Source of the DNA: Ruminococcus sp. HUN007
Lineage (GTDB): Bacteria; Bacillota; Clostridia; Oscillospirales; Ruminococcaceae
NCBI RefSeq assembly: GCF_000712055.1
Contig: NZ_JOOA01000002.1
Coordinates: 1,240,001-1,304,000 of the forward strand
DNA length: 64,000 nt
Direction of reading: 5' to 3'
Numbering within the stretch: position 1 is the stretch's first letter; each line of letters starts with the position of its first letter. Shown piece by piece: positions 8,120 to 17,252 of this stretch. Made by a program: the position numbers and the translations under genes. Under the pieces are notes generated by a model. That model had not been told where the DNA came from and ran no database searches. It saw nothing but the letters and a program-made list of their open reading frames with translations.

Positions 8120-9400
8120 TTATTTTTCAAGAAGCTTTTCTGCTGAAGCAAGTTTTATGCAGATGCAGAAGAGTTCCATTGCCTTTGTGAGTTCCTCAAC
8201 TGTAGGATATGAAGGAGCGATTCTGATGTTGCTGTCATCAGGATCGTTGCCGTAAGGATAAGTAGCACCGGCACCTGTGAGTACAACGCCTGCTTCCTTA
8301 CAGAGAGAAACGATTCTCTTTGCACAGCCCTTCATTGCATTGAATGAGATGAAGTAACCGCCTTCAGCATTGTGCCATGAAGCGATACCGAGCGGAGCAA
8401 TGTTCTTTTCGAGCTGGTCGATAACAACTGCAAACTTAGGAGCAATGATGTTCTTGTGAAGCTTCATGTGGTTCTTAAGTCCTTCAGCGTTCTTAAAGAA
8501 TCTGATGTGACGGAGCTGGTTGATCTTGTCGAAACCGATAGTGGAAACTCCGAGACCCTTCTTGATGTATTCTACGTTTTCAACGCTTGCTGCTAAAACT
8601 GCAACGCCGGCACCAGGGAATGAAACCTTTGATGTTGACATGAATTCGTAAACCATGTTTTCAGTGCCGTTCTTCTTACATTCGTCGAAAATATTGAGTA
8701 TGCACTTAGGTGAATCTGTGAGATGGTGGATGCAGTAAGCATTGTCCCAGAAAATTCTGAAGTCTTCTGCCTTAGGCTTTAATGCTGCAAATCTCTTTAC
8801 TACTTCATCTGAGTAGCTTACACCTGTAGGATTTGAGTACTGCGGAACGCACCAGATACCCTTAATTGAAGCATCTTCTGAAACGAGCTTTTCAACCATG
8901 TCCATGTCAGGGCCGTTTTCATCTGTAGGGATGTTGATCATTTCGATACCGTAGTACTGTGTGATCCCGAAGTGTCTGTCGTAGCCAGGTACAGGACAGA
9001 GGAACTTTACCTTGTCAAGCTTTGACCAAGGTGTGCTTCCGAGAAGTCCGTGTGTCCATGCTCTTGTGATTGTATCGAACATAATTGCGAGGCTTGAGTT
9101 GCCGTAAACGATGATGTTTTCAGGCTTTACACCGAGAACATCAGCAAACATCTGCTTTGCTTCCGGAATACCGTCGAGTACGCCGTAGTTTCTGCAGTCA
9201 AGTCCCTTTTCTGTTGAAAGTGTATCGTCAGCTGAAAGGACGTTTAACATAGGCATTGTGAGATCAAGCTGTGCCGGAGCCGGCTTGCCTCTTGACATGT
9301 CAAGATGAAGATCAAGGCTCTTGAAATCAAGATACTGCTTTTCAGTCTCATTCTTAAATGCTAAAAGCTCTTCATGTGTCATTTCGCTTAATTTTTTCAT
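8120..9400 (-). CDS. PLP-dependent aspartate aminotransferase-like enzyme, fold type I
   Basis: 426 residues. It resembles the roughly 425-residue aminotransferase group found in Clostridia and Actinobacteria (Pfam Asp_aminotransf), set apart from classic AspC. Signatures: LDMSRGKPAP near the start, VYGNSSLAIM for cofactor binding, PQYSNPTGVSYSD, and the PLP lysine in STSKVSFPGAGV. The likely reaction is aspartate + 2-oxoglutarate to oxaloacetate + glutamate; the amino donor is inferred. The start at 9400 follows GGGAGGA; an upstream in-frame start at 9502 would extend into the promoter. Confidence 0.88.
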   Translation of the reverse strand: MKKLSEMTHEELLAFKNETEKQYLDFKSLDLHLDMSRGKPAPAQLDLTMPMLNVLSADDTLSTEKGLDCRNYGVLDGIPEAKQMFADVLGVKPENIIVYGNSSLAIMFDTITRAWTHGLLGSTPWSKLDKVKFLCPVPGYDRHFGITQYYGIEMINIPTDENGPDMDMVEKLVSEDASIKGIWCVPQYSNPTGVSYSDEVVKRFAALKPKAEDFRIFWDNAYCIHHLTDSPKCILNIFDECKKNGTENMVYEFMSTSKVSFPGAGVAVLAASVENVEYIKKGLGVSTIGFDKINQLRHIRFFKNAEGLKNHMKLHKNIIAPKFAVVIDQLEKNIAPLGIASWHNAEGGYFISFNAMKGCAKRIVSLCKEAGVVLTGAGATYPYGNDPDDSNIRIAPSYPTVEELTKAMELFCICIKLASAEKLLEK

Positions 9401-9473
9401 TAAAGAGTCCTCCCAGACAATTATTATGTATTTTCTTCCTTTTCCTCCGGTGCAGTCCGGAGTCCTAATATAT

Positions 9474-9502
9474 ATAATATTACAAACCGGCGAAAAATGC
9501 AA
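9474..9502 (-). promoter_or_regulatory. Sigma-A promoter of the aminotransferase gene
   Basis: On the minus strand: TTGCAT, 17 bp, TATTAT, about 75 nt before the ATG. Further upstream, a palindrome GATGCTTT/AAGCATC at 9551-9567 lies just after the FkbM gene and may end that transcript. Confidence 0.65.
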
Positions 9503-9647
9503 GTGATTTCTTATATTCCTGCAAAAATTCTTTATGTTTCAATAATAAGGGATGCTTTTAAAGCATCTGAATTATAGATAATATATAAACGCCTCTTTAA
9601 TTATCCTCTTTTCTGCAGGTTTTTGGCTTTTGAAATTTAAAAACGCA

Positions 9648-10706
9648 TCATATTGCATAGAGATTGGTTTCCCATGCAGGAATATACGGCTGGTGTCTTA
9701 TGTAGAGCTTATAGTCAGGGTGAAGGCTCAGGACTTTCAGCGGAAGATAAAAAATGTCCCTGTTTCTGTGGTAAAGCGAGATCATGAGTTTCGGTCTGAA
9801 GGTCTTTATGGTGTTCACTGCTCCGTTTATCGCTTCGTCCTCGGCTCCCTCAACGTCCATTTTGATTATATCCGCCCTGCCTCCTGCAAGAATGCTGTCA
9901 ACTGAACGTGCTTCCTTCGGCTTTCCCGTCTGACTTACTGCTGACTGCCTTCCTGATTTGTCAGCAAACATAAGCACGGTGTCTCTGTCCCAGACCGCAC
10001 AGTTGAAGATCTCCACATTTTCCATTCCTTCTGTTGAAAGTGAGAGTTTTTTAAAATTCCTTCTGTCCGGTTCGAGGGCATAGATCTTTTCATATTTTCC
10101 GTCCGTAAACTCAAGAAGCTCGGAAACAGTGTCACCGGTATAGGCTCCGAGATCAACGTACACTTCATTTCCGGACGGGCGGATTATACCGGTATACACT
10201 TCACTTTTCGGAGTTGTAATGCCCTTAAGGTACTCTGTCTTTCCGCTTATTCTGAAATTTATCACGTCGGCAAACACTTTGCGTGAAAGGTCATCCGCAA
10301 GGGCCTCATATACCCTTTCAAGCTCATCAGCATGTTCAAGACAGTATTCGTAAGTAAACAGTCCGCCGCCTTCTATCGGCACGTCAGGAGCATAGAGCGT
10401 GTGCTCCTCAGCCATGCCTTCTATTTTTTCAATAAGCGAATCATATCCGGCTGCGAAGGCAAGCACTATGACGAAGTCATCTTCTTCCGCACACACCTCA
10501 GAATATTTTTTTACCTTATAGCCCATAAAGGAATGGCCTCTTACAAATTCATCGCTTGCAAAGAATCCCTTTACCTCTATCCCGTATTCCGCAAACACTG
10601 CCATTATCTTTTCCGCACCGTTTCCCATGCCGTAGATATACAGCGGTCTTGTTTCCTCTTTCAGTGCCTGCCAGCAGGATCTCTTTTCTGTAATAAATGA
10701 AAGCAT
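9648..10706 (-). CDS. FkbM-family SAM-dependent methyltransferase
   Basis: 352 residues. Residues 1-130 form an extra Rossmann-like domain beginning YIYGMGNGAEKIM, often seen ahead of FkbM domains in surface-sugar loci. Residues 165-345 are the methyltransferase: SAM loop VYVDLGAYTGDTV, acidic ALEPDRRNF, and the FkbM signature IIKMDVEGAE. FkbM enzymes O-methylate sugars or related small molecules; the substrate here is not known. No glycosyltransferase is adjacent. Start supported by AGAGGA 6-7 nt upstream. Confidence 0.85.
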   Translation of the reverse strand: MLSFITEKRSCWQALKEETRPLYIYGMGNGAEKIMAVFAEYGIEVKGFFASDEFVRGHSFMGYKVKKYSEVCAEEDDFVIVLAFAAGYDSLIEKIEGMAEEHTLYAPDVPIEGGGLFTYEYCLEHADELERVYEALADDLSRKVFADVINFRISGKTEYLKGITTPKSEVYTGIIRPSGNEVYVDLGAYTGDTVSELLEFTDGKYEKIYALEPDRRNFKKLSLSTEGMENVEIFNCAVWDRDTVLMFADKSGRQSAVSQTGKPKEARSVDSILAGGRADIIKMDVEGAEDEAINGAVNTIKTFRPKLMISLYHRNRDIFYLPLKVLSLHPDYKLYIRHQPYIPAWETNLYAI

Positions 10707-10794
10707 ATATTATCCTCTTTCCATTGCTGCTTTTCCGTTCCGGAAACTATTCCTCTCCGGAATGTTCCTGAACGGATCTGCTCTTTTTCAACGC

Positions 10795-10825
10795 GAAAAA
10801 AAAGGGCGATAATTCTATCACCCTC
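10795..10825 (-). terminator. Intrinsic terminator of the PH-like gene
   Basis: On the minus strand: stem AGGGTGATA / TATCGCCCT with a 4-nt loop followed by eight T. It lies about 30 nt after the PH-like gene. Confidence 0.88.
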
Positions 10826-10855
10826 TGGTTACATAAATCAGTTACTCTTTTCGTC

Positions 10856-11269
10856 TCAGTCGTTCAGACCGTCGTGATCCAAATCACCGTCGCCGTGGTC
10901 ACAGTAGTGGCCCGGGATCATATCTCTGCCGCGGATACCGTACTTGTCACGTTCCTCGTCGATCTCCTTATCAATCATCTCAGATACTTCATACGGCTTT
11001 TTGATGTGCTTTATCTCCATTTTCGGAGTATCGGTATCACGTGAGAAAACAGTGATTGTACCGCAGCCGAATAACCTTTCGCCTAAAGAAAGCGTAAGCT
11101 TTTTATCAGTTATCTTGTAGATGTTGATTTCATCTTCAGCTATATTGAAAAAACCTGTACGGCATATTATCTTCTTGTCTGTAAGAAAATATCTTGTAAA
11201 TGATATCGGAAGTCCGAGAAATGTTCTTTTCTTGTCTGTCCAGATAAAATCAATGTGTTTTTTACTCAT
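10856..11269 (-). CDS. Bacterial PH-domain-like protein with an acidic Asp-rich tail
   Basis: 137 residues. The core (about 5-105) looks like a YdbS/YdbT-type PH domain: LTDKKIICRTGFFNI, EINIYKITDKKLTLSLGERLFG, then CGTITVFSRD. There is no membrane segment. The last residues, DHGDGDLDHDGLND, resemble a DxDxDG calcium-binding loop of the EF-hand or thrombospondin-3 kind. Function unknown. The start at 11269 follows GGGGGAG; a longer frame to 11338 has no ribosome site. Confidence 0.6.
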   Translation of the reverse strand: MSKKHIDFIWTDKKRTFLGLPISFTRYFLTDKKIICRTGFFNIAEDEINIYKITDKKLTLSLGERLFGCGTITVFSRDTDTPKMEIKHIKKPYEVSEMIDKEIDEERDKYGIRGRDMIPGHYCDHGDGDLDHDGLND

Positions 11270-11397
11270 TTTTGCTCCCCCTGTTTTACTGTTGATTCTA
11301 TTTATAATTATAGAGTTTAAGAGTCCCATTGTCAACAAGAAATATTTACAAGGCTATTTTTGCAAGGGATTTTATGAAATTATTTTTCAGAAAATGG

Positions 11398-11426
11398 TTG
11401 ACAAAATTTGTTTTATGTGTTATTAT
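11398..11426 (+). promoter_or_regulatory. Consensus sigma-A promoter with extended -10
   Basis: TTGACA, 17 bp, TATTAT with TGT directly before the -10. About 50 nt of leader precede the DUF5688-like gene at 11483. Confidence 0.85.
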
Positions 11427-11482
11427 GGATTTACTGGATTTGCAAACCCATATCAATCAGTAATTTACAAGGAGATTTTAGA

Positions 11483-12493
11483 ATGAACTGTAACATATTT
11501 ACAAGTACTCTTGAGGAAAACCTGAGAGAATCAAAGGAGATCAGAGAAACACACGCTGTGCTCACCATGCACCGCAAAGGTGAAAAGGCGGCACCGGATG
11601 ACACAAAAACCCGTCAGTTTATCAGGGAAACCAACATGAAATACTTCCGTATCGAATACGAAACACTGCTCGGAGACTTTGCAGTATTCGACCTGGGAAG
11701 TGAAGACCGGAACGGAACCGGTGCGATCATTCTGAAGGTGGCATCCCTCAGAAAAGTATACGAGGAAAAAGGCTGGGACGCGGTCATCAGCATCGCCGCC
11801 GAGAACATACGATACGCACAGTACATAAAAAGTTCTGCCGGCAGTATTACCGACTCGCTCTTTTCCTACGAAAAGATAAAGGACAGACTTATAATACGTC
11901 CTCTGAACCTTAAAAGCAACAGAACGAAACTTGAAGGCTGCGTCTACAGGACATTCGAGGACATTGCCCTTGTCCTGTATGCGATCGTTCTTGACGACAG
12001 TGAAAACGGTATTCTCAACACCATAAAAGTTCCGTATATCGTTTTCGAGGAGTGGGGTATCGACTTCGATGAGCTTCTGAAGATCACAATGAAAAACACA
12101 AGCAGCTATGCTTTGCCGAGACTGTACACAAACATTTTCGACATTGAACGCACTCCGGAACCGGAAAGCGCTTTCATGTCAAAGGACTTTAAAACCCGCA
12201 GGCTAAAGCCGGACAATACGGCACTTGTCACCACAAGCAGAAAGACCAACGGAGCAATTGCAATGTTCTATCCGGGTGTGAAGGAAAAACTGGCGGAAAT
12301 GTTTGATGACAGCTTCTATGTTGCATTTACCAGCATACATGAAGCGATGATCCACAAAAAGGGCTCAATAGATCCTGCAAGCATAAAACGCAATGTAACT
12401 GAGACAAACAGGATCTTCGGTCCGGAGGATACTCTTTCTGACAGTGTATTTTTCTTTGACAGAAAATCCGGATCATTTGCAGCGGTCGTCTGA
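11483..12493 (+). CDS. DUF5688-like protein of unknown function
   Basis: 336 residues, soluble, no signal peptide. The layout fits the DUF5688 family common in Ruminococcus and Lachnospiraceae: an N-terminal alpha/beta part, the phrase RPLNLKSNRTKLEGCVYRTFEDIALVLY, and a C-terminal stretch ending SVFFFDRKSGSF. The family has no known role. It has its own strong promoter and terminator, so it is a single-gene unit. ATG at 11483 follows AAGGAG at 8 nt. Confidence 0.7.
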   Translation: MNCNIFTSTLEENLRESKEIRETHAVLTMHRKGEKAAPDDTKTRQFIRETNMKYFRIEYETLLGDFAVFDLGSEDRNGTGAIILKVASLRKVYEEKGWDAVISIAAENIRYAQYIKSSAGSITDSLFSYEKIKDRLIIRPLNLKSNRTKLEGCVYRTFEDIALVLYAIVLDDSENGILNTIKVPYIVFEEWGIDFDELLKITMKNTSSYALPRLYTNIFDIERTPEPESAFMSKDFKTRRLKPDNTALVTTSRKTNGAIAMFYPGVKEKLAEMFDDSFYVAFTSIHEAMIHKKGSIDPASIKRNVTETNRIFGPEDTLSDSVFFFDRKSGSFAAVV

Positions 12494-12592
12494 TAAGCCT
12501 GCGGGATCATGACCTGATCAGTGTTCCCCTTATTTTACGTGAATTTTGACTTTTAGTTTGTTCGACAATATTTTTTTCACTGTGACAAGAAA

Positions 12593-12631
12593 AAGCCTGC
12601 GCAGCATATACTGTACGCAGGCTTGTTTTTT
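12593..12631. terminator. Bidirectional intrinsic terminator
   Basis: Stem AAGCCTGCG / CGCAGGCTT, 14-nt loop, T-runs on both sides. It ends the DUF5688-like gene (plus) and nrdG (minus). Confidence 0.88.
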
Positions 12632-13157
12632 ATTCCGGAAGTTCATAAAGAACTGTTTTTCCCGATGAAAGCGAAGCTTTTACATCGATTATTCTCTGGT
12701 TTTCCGAACCGCGGAACCGCAGTCTCAGGTTTTTCTGTTCCTCGATGAACTCACCGTCCACAAGGACGTCGATGTACGAAAGCAGCTCTGCGGTAACTTC
12801 GCATACTGCCCTGCCCTCACCTGTGAGTTCCGTGTCAAAGGTATAGCCTGAGTAAAACCAGATGTCCTTTTCAGGATAAGTCTCTCTGACCTTTTTTATA
12901 AAAGGGAGAAGCGCTCTCTGATTGACTTTTTCCATAGGCTCACCGCCGAGGACTGTAAGCCCTCTTATGTAATCAGGGGCAAGTGCTTCGGTTATCTCTC
13001 TTTCGACGGCTTCATCAAAAGGTGAACCGAAGTTAAAGTCCCAGGTCTCTTCATTGAAGCAGCCTTTACAGTGATGGGTACATCCGCTCACGAAAAGTGA
13101 TACGCGGACGCCGATGCCGTCGGCAACGTCCCTTTTCTTCAGCATCGCGTAATTCAT
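12630..13157 (-). CDS. nrdG: Anaerobic ribonucleotide reductase activating protein (radical SAM)
   Basis: 175 residues. The radical-SAM cluster motif is CTHHCKGC (about 26-33, CxxxCxxC). LTVLGGEPM is the GGE SAM-binding motif. It cuts SAM to make the radical that installs the glycyl radical in NrdD. Its start overlaps the nrdD stop (TAATG), so the two are coupled. Confidence 0.95.
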   Translation of the reverse strand: MNYAMLKKRDVADGIGVRVSLFVSGCTHHCKGCFNEETWDFNFGSPFDEAVEREITEALAPDYIRGLTVLGGEPMEKVNQRALLPFIKKVRETYPEKDIWFYSGYTFDTELTGEGRAVCEVTAELLSYIDVLVDGEFIEEQKNLRLRFRGSENQRIIDVKASLSSGKTVLYELPE

Positions 13158-15286
13158 TACAGATGCAGCACTCTTTCCTTGATCTCTTTTGTCTTGCCCT
13201 GGTTCCAGAAGTTTTCACCAAGATATCCGCAGGTTCTTCTTGTAACTGTCATCAGTGCGTGATCCTTGTTGTGACACTGAGGACATTCCCACTGGTTCTC
13301 ATCGTTTACGATGATCTCACCGTCATATCCGCAAACGTGGCAGAAATCTGACTTGGTATTGAACTCAGCGTACTGGATGTTGTCGTAGATAAACTTAACA
13401 AGATCCCTGAGAGCATCAAGGTTTCCTGTTATGTTCGGTATTTCAACATATGAGATACATCCGCCTGTGGATATGTTCTGGAACTGACTCTCAAATGTGA
13501 ATTTGTCAAAGGCATCTATCTTTTCACGAACATCAACGTGATATGAGTTTGTGTAGTAGCCCTTGTCGGTAACGTCCTTTATTACACCGAAACGCTGTCT
13601 GTCGATCTTGGCAAAACGGTAGCACAGGCTTTCAGCCGGTGTGCCGTAGAGAGCAAAGCCGATGCCGGTCTTTTCCTTCCAGCGGTCTGTTGTTTCCTTC
13701 ATGTGGTGCATTACACGGAGAGCGAATTCCGTGCCGGCAGGATCAGTGTGGCTTACACCCTTCATTAACTTAGTAAGCTCATAAAGTCCGATGTATCCGA
13801 GTGACATCGTTGAGTAGCCGCCGTGAAGAAGCTTGTCGATCTTTTCGCCCTTCTTCAGTCTTGCGATAGCGCCGTACTGCCAGTGGATAGGGCTTACGTC
13901 TGAAAGTGTACCTTCAAGTGCCTTGTGTCTGCACATGAGTGCTTCATAGCAGAGTTCAAGTCTTTCGTCGAAGATCTTCCAGAATTCTTCTTCGTTACCG
14001 CCTGAAACGATACCGATCTGCGGAAGGTTGATACTTACAACACCCTGGTTGAAGCGTCCCTCGAACTTGTAGTTTCCGTTTTCATCCTTCCACGGTGAAA
14101 GGAAGCTGCGGCATCCCATGCAGCTGAATACGTTGCCCTGATAGTTTTCACGCATCTTCTTTGCTGAAATGTAGTCAGGGTACATTCTCTTTGCTGAACA
14201 TTTTACAGCGAGTTCAGTGAGATAATCATACTTTCCGCCCTTGAAGCAGTTGTTCTCGTCGAGAACGTAGATAAGTTTCGGGAATGCAGGTGTAGCATTT
14301 ACGCCCGCTTCATTCTTGATGCCCTCGTATCTCTGGCGGAGGATCTCCTCGATGATCATTGCATTTTCATCTGCGTATTCATCGTTCTCGTCAACGTGAA
14401 GGAAAAGTGTTACAAACGGAGCCTGTCCGTTTGTAGTCATGAGAGTGTTGATCTGGTACTGGATAGTCTGAACACCGGACTTGAGTTCGTCGCGGAGTCT
14501 TAAGTCAACGACTTTCTTTATGGTTTCCTCATCGAGAGTGTCCTTAAATTCATTCAGCATGTCACGGAGATATTTGTCTCTGCTCTTTCTGAGGTATTTT
14601 CCGAGATGGATCATGTCAACGGACTGACCGCCGTACTGGTTACTTGCAACAGCGGAAATGATCTGTGTCATTACTGTACAGGCAACCTGAAAGCTCTTCG
14701 GTGATTCGATCATCTTTCCGTTCATGACTGTGCCGTTGTCGAGCATGTCGCCGATGTTAATAAGACAGCAGTTGAAAATCGGCTGAATGAAGTAGTCGGC
14801 ATCATGGAAATGGAGGATGCCCTGGTCATGTGCCATGGAAACGCTTTCCGGAAGAAGCATTCTTCTGGTGAGATCGCGTGAAACTTCACCGGCGATATAG
14901 TCACGCTGTGTGGAAGCAAGAATAGTATTCTTGTTGGAGTTTTCCTCTGCAAGCTCCTTGTTTTCGTTCTTGATAAGCTTGAGGATAGACTCATCAGTTG
15001 TATTGGCTTTTCTCAGAAGAGCTCTCTGGTAACGGTATATGATATATTTTTTTGCAAGAGTGTACTTTCCCTGACGTACAAGTTCGCACTCGATCATATC
15101 CTGAATGTTCTCAACGTTCAGAATAGTTTTTTCTGCAAACTTTTCAATGTACTTTACAATGTCTTCGATGGAATTGCTGCCGATCTTTTCACGCTCAGGA
15201 ACTTCAGCATTTGCTTTTTTAATCGCCCTTACGATCTTGCCCTGGTCGTAGTCAGTAACTCTTCCGTCTCTTTTCTGAACCTTCAT
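13157..15286 (-). CDS. nrdD: Anaerobic ribonucleoside-triphosphate reductase, class III
   Basis: 709 residues. An ATP-cone domain covers about 1-95 (VQKRDGRVTDYDQGKI), where dATP/ATP set activity. The large 10-stranded barrel follows. Near the end, CHVCGYDG and CPQCH bind zinc, and RRTCGYLG carries the radical glycine. It reduces NTPs to dNTPs under anaerobic conditions. The ATG at 15286 has GAGGAG 11 nt upstream; the in-frame GTG at 15295 is too close to that site. Two NrdR boxes lie just upstream, so control by the NrdR repressor is likely. Confidence 0.96.
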   Translation of the reverse strand: MKVQKRDGRVTDYDQGKIVRAIKKANAEVPEREKIGSNSIEDIVKYIEKFAEKTILNVENIQDMIECELVRQGKYTLAKKYIIYRYQRALLRKANTTDESILKLIKNENKELAEENSNKNTILASTQRDYIAGEVSRDLTRRMLLPESVSMAHDQGILHFHDADYFIQPIFNCCLINIGDMLDNGTVMNGKMIESPKSFQVACTVMTQIISAVASNQYGGQSVDMIHLGKYLRKSRDKYLRDMLNEFKDTLDEETIKKVVDLRLRDELKSGVQTIQYQINTLMTTNGQAPFVTLFLHVDENDEYADENAMIIEEILRQRYEGIKNEAGVNATPAFPKLIYVLDENNCFKGGKYDYLTELAVKCSAKRMYPDYISAKKMRENYQGNVFSCMGCRSFLSPWKDENGNYKFEGRFNQGVVSINLPQIGIVSGGNEEEFWKIFDERLELCYEALMCRHKALEGTLSDVSPIHWQYGAIARLKKGEKIDKLLHGGYSTMSLGYIGLYELTKLMKGVSHTDPAGTEFALRVMHHMKETTDRWKEKTGIGFALYGTPAESLCYRFAKIDRQRFGVIKDVTDKGYYTNSYHVDVREKIDAFDKFTFESQFQNISTGGCISYVEIPNITGNLDALRDLVKFIYDNIQYAEFNTKSDFCHVCGYDGEIIVNDENQWECPQCHNKDHALMTVTRRTCGYLGENFWNQGKTKEIKERVLHL

Positions 15287-15299
15287 AAACTGCACTGCT

Positions 15300-15347
15300 C
15301 CTCAATATATAGTGTCGTAATTGGTCAGTGGGTACAAGATATAGTGT
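15300..15347 (-). promoter_or_regulatory. Pair of NrdR boxes
   Basis: CCTCAATATATAGTGT (15300-15315) and GTACAAGATATAGTGT (15332-15347) match the known NrdR consensus acaCwAtATaTwGtgt at about 14 and 13 of 16 positions. They are 32 bp apart, close to three helical turns as usual for NrdR. They lie just downstream of the nrdD transcription start, where binding would block RNA polymerase. Confidence 0.85.
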
Positions 15348-15369
15348 ACGCCTTGACCATGCGATTACT

Positions 15370-15398
15370 ATCATACAATATCTTAAGAGTTTTGTCAA
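15370..15398 (-). promoter_or_regulatory. Sigma-A promoter of nrdDG
   Basis: On the minus strand: TTGACA, 17 bp, TATGAT. The transcript would start near 15363, directly before the NrdR boxes. The remainder of the gap, to the DivIVA-like gene stop at 15616, shows only a short hairpin around CATAGCCTGTC / GACAGGCTATG near 15480-15508, which may end the DivIVA-like transcript. Confidence 0.82.
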
Positions 15399-15615
15399 GG
15401 CCATTATGTTCCATTTGAATGCAGTATATGTCACTTTTGGTCGGAAGAAAATAGAAGGCAGAACCCTATACACATAAAAATCATAGCCTGTCATTCTGAC
15501 AGGCTATGATTTTTTGGAAATATAAAATTTTAATGTCTTTTTTAGTGATTATGACGTGGAATTATATTGAACACTTATAAGAAAATTGCATTCATTACAA
15601 TCCCTTAAAAGATGA

Positions 15616-16959
15616 TCAGATTCCTTCTACTTCGGCAGCCTTTGCAAGTGCTGCAAGATCGCTCTTCCACTTTTCAGCATTGCTTCCGAGTGAAGATCCG
15701 TTTCCTGATTCATTCTTCTGGCCGTTGTTTTCCTTCTTGCCGCTGTTGGCTGACTCTACCTGTTTTGTAAGAGCCTCAAGGTCATCCATAGCCCAGTTGT
15801 TGCCGCCGGTTGCCGGCTTTTCCTGAGACTTGCCGTTACCGCTCTGTTCCCTTACTATGATCTTCGGAGCAGGATTGCTCTTGATATACTCGTCAAGTGA
15901 CTTCTTGTCAAACATTGTCTTGCTGTAATCAGTGATTTTTTTGTCAGCCTCGCCGACTGTCTTGCTGAGGTTCTCTTCAGCCTTGCTGATAGCATCTGTA
16001 ATGTTTTTAAGGTTTTCCTTGAGCTTGTCAAGATCATTCTTGAATGAAGATCTGATCTCTTCAGAGATCTTGTCAAGTCCTGAAGCCTTACTGCTTGCAT
16101 TTACGCCGATCTCTTCAGCATCCTTTTCAGCTTTCTCAACGAGTTCCTTAGCTTTTTTGTCTGCGTCAGCGATCATTTTTTCGCTCTTTTCCTTAGCTTC
16201 CTTTTCAGCAGCTTCAGCCTTTTCCTTGGCTTCCTTTATTGTCTTGTCAGCTGTTTCTCTTGCTTCTTCAGCGAGCTTGTCAGCAGCTGTCTGAGCTTCT
16301 ACTGTGATCTTCTTTGCAGTGTTCTGAGCTTCAATGAATACATTTCCGATATCAAATGAGCTCTTGAACTCAGGTTCTGCTGCAGGAGCTGATTTTGCAT
16401 TCTTGAGCTTGTCATCAAGATCTGCGATCTCCTTTTCTTTCTTTGCAAGGCTTTCCTTGAGTTCTTCGATCTCTTTATCCTTTTCTGAAAGCTTTGTATT
16501 GAGTTCAGCAACTTCAGCGCTGTTGTCAGAAACAGCTGCCTTAACTGCATCGGCACTGATCGCAGGACGTCCTTCGGAACCTCTTTCAGCATCGTAAAGC
16601 ATCTTTTCACTCTGACGTGCTTTCTTTTCTGACTGAAGAGCTTCTTCGAGTTTTCTAAGTGTGATTGTTGTTGAATTGAGCTTGTTGGTAAGTGTTTTTA
16701 CTTCAGCTTCAAGTTCGGCTTCACGGCCGCTTCCTGATGATGAACCGCCGCTGCTCTTGGCTGCGGAAAGTGCTTCTTCAGCATCTCTTAATTTATCGTT
16801 AGCCTCTTCAAGCTGTGACTCAAGAGTCTTTACCTTTTCGTTAAGTCCTTTTATTTCTGCTGTAAGCTGGTTTGTATATTTATCAACGTCGTCTTTTACA
16901 TAACCCTTCTGAAGACCGCTCGTTTCTCTTAAAATCCCTAATTCGTTCTTTTCGTCCAT
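15616..16959 (-). CDS. DivIVA-like coiled-coil protein
   Basis: 447 residues, very rich in Glu, Lys and Ala. Residues 8-40 (GLQKGYVKDDVDKYTNQL) match the DivIVA N-terminal membrane-binding signature GY..D.VD. Long coiled coils follow at about 30-130, 155-205 and 225-370 with KEAKEKAEAAEKEAKEK-type repeats. The tail from 370 is low-complexity and ends in a short helix. DivIVA proteins mark division sites and poles. Being next to ftsZ supports a division role. ATG at 16959 follows AGGAGG. Confidence 0.75.
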   Translation of the reverse strand: MDEKNELGILRETSGLQKGYVKDDVDKYTNQLTAEIKGLNEKVKTLESQLEEANDKLRDAEEALSAAKSSGGSSSGSGREAELEAEVKTLTNKLNSTTITLRKLEEALQSEKKARQSEKMLYDAERGSEGRPAISADAVKAAVSDNSAEVAELNTKLSEKDKEIEELKESLAKKEKEIADLDDKLKNAKSAPAAEPEFKSSFDIGNVFIEAQNTAKKITVEAQTAADKLAEEARETADKTIKEAKEKAEAAEKEAKEKSEKMIADADKKAKELVEKAEKDAEEIGVNASSKASGLDKISEEIRSSFKNDLDKLKENLKNITDAISKAEENLSKTVGEADKKITDYSKTMFDKKSLDEYIKSNPAPKIIVREQSGNGKSQEKPATGGNNWAMDDLEALTKQVESANSGKKENNGQKNESGNGSSLGSNAEKWKSDLAALAKAAEVEGI

Positions 16960-17101
16960 AATTCTTTTCCTCCTGAAATAAGACATACCAGATAGTTATC
17001 TGAACACACAATTCTTAATTTACTGATAAGTTTTTATGATACATCCGGGACATATCAATTTACTGTCAGTGTCTGTTTTAAAATCTGATTCTGGTATTTA
17101 T

Positions 17102-17131
17102 ATTATACCATATAATACGGTGATTTTACAA
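17102..17131 (-). promoter_or_regulatory. Sigma-A promoter of the DivIVA-like gene
   Basis: On the minus strand: TTGTAA, 18 bp, TATAAT with an extended TGG. The leader would be about 135 nt. It separates this gene's transcription from ftsZ. Confidence 0.65.
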
Positions 17132-17205
17132 CTACTAATTATTCCCAAGCTTTATTAATCATTATAGTTTATTTTACACAAAAAACACTTTCCAAATAAT
17201 GCAAA

Positions 17206-17229
17206 ACGCACGATTATACAATCGTGCGT
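17206..17229 (-). terminator. Terminator downstream of ftsZ
   Basis: Perfect 10-bp stem ACGCACGATT / AATCGTGCGT with a 4-nt loop, then a short T-stretch on the minus strand. It starts 24 nt after the ftsZ stop. Confidence 0.75.
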
Positions 17230-17252
17230 CGGAGTAATGATATCAGTAATGA

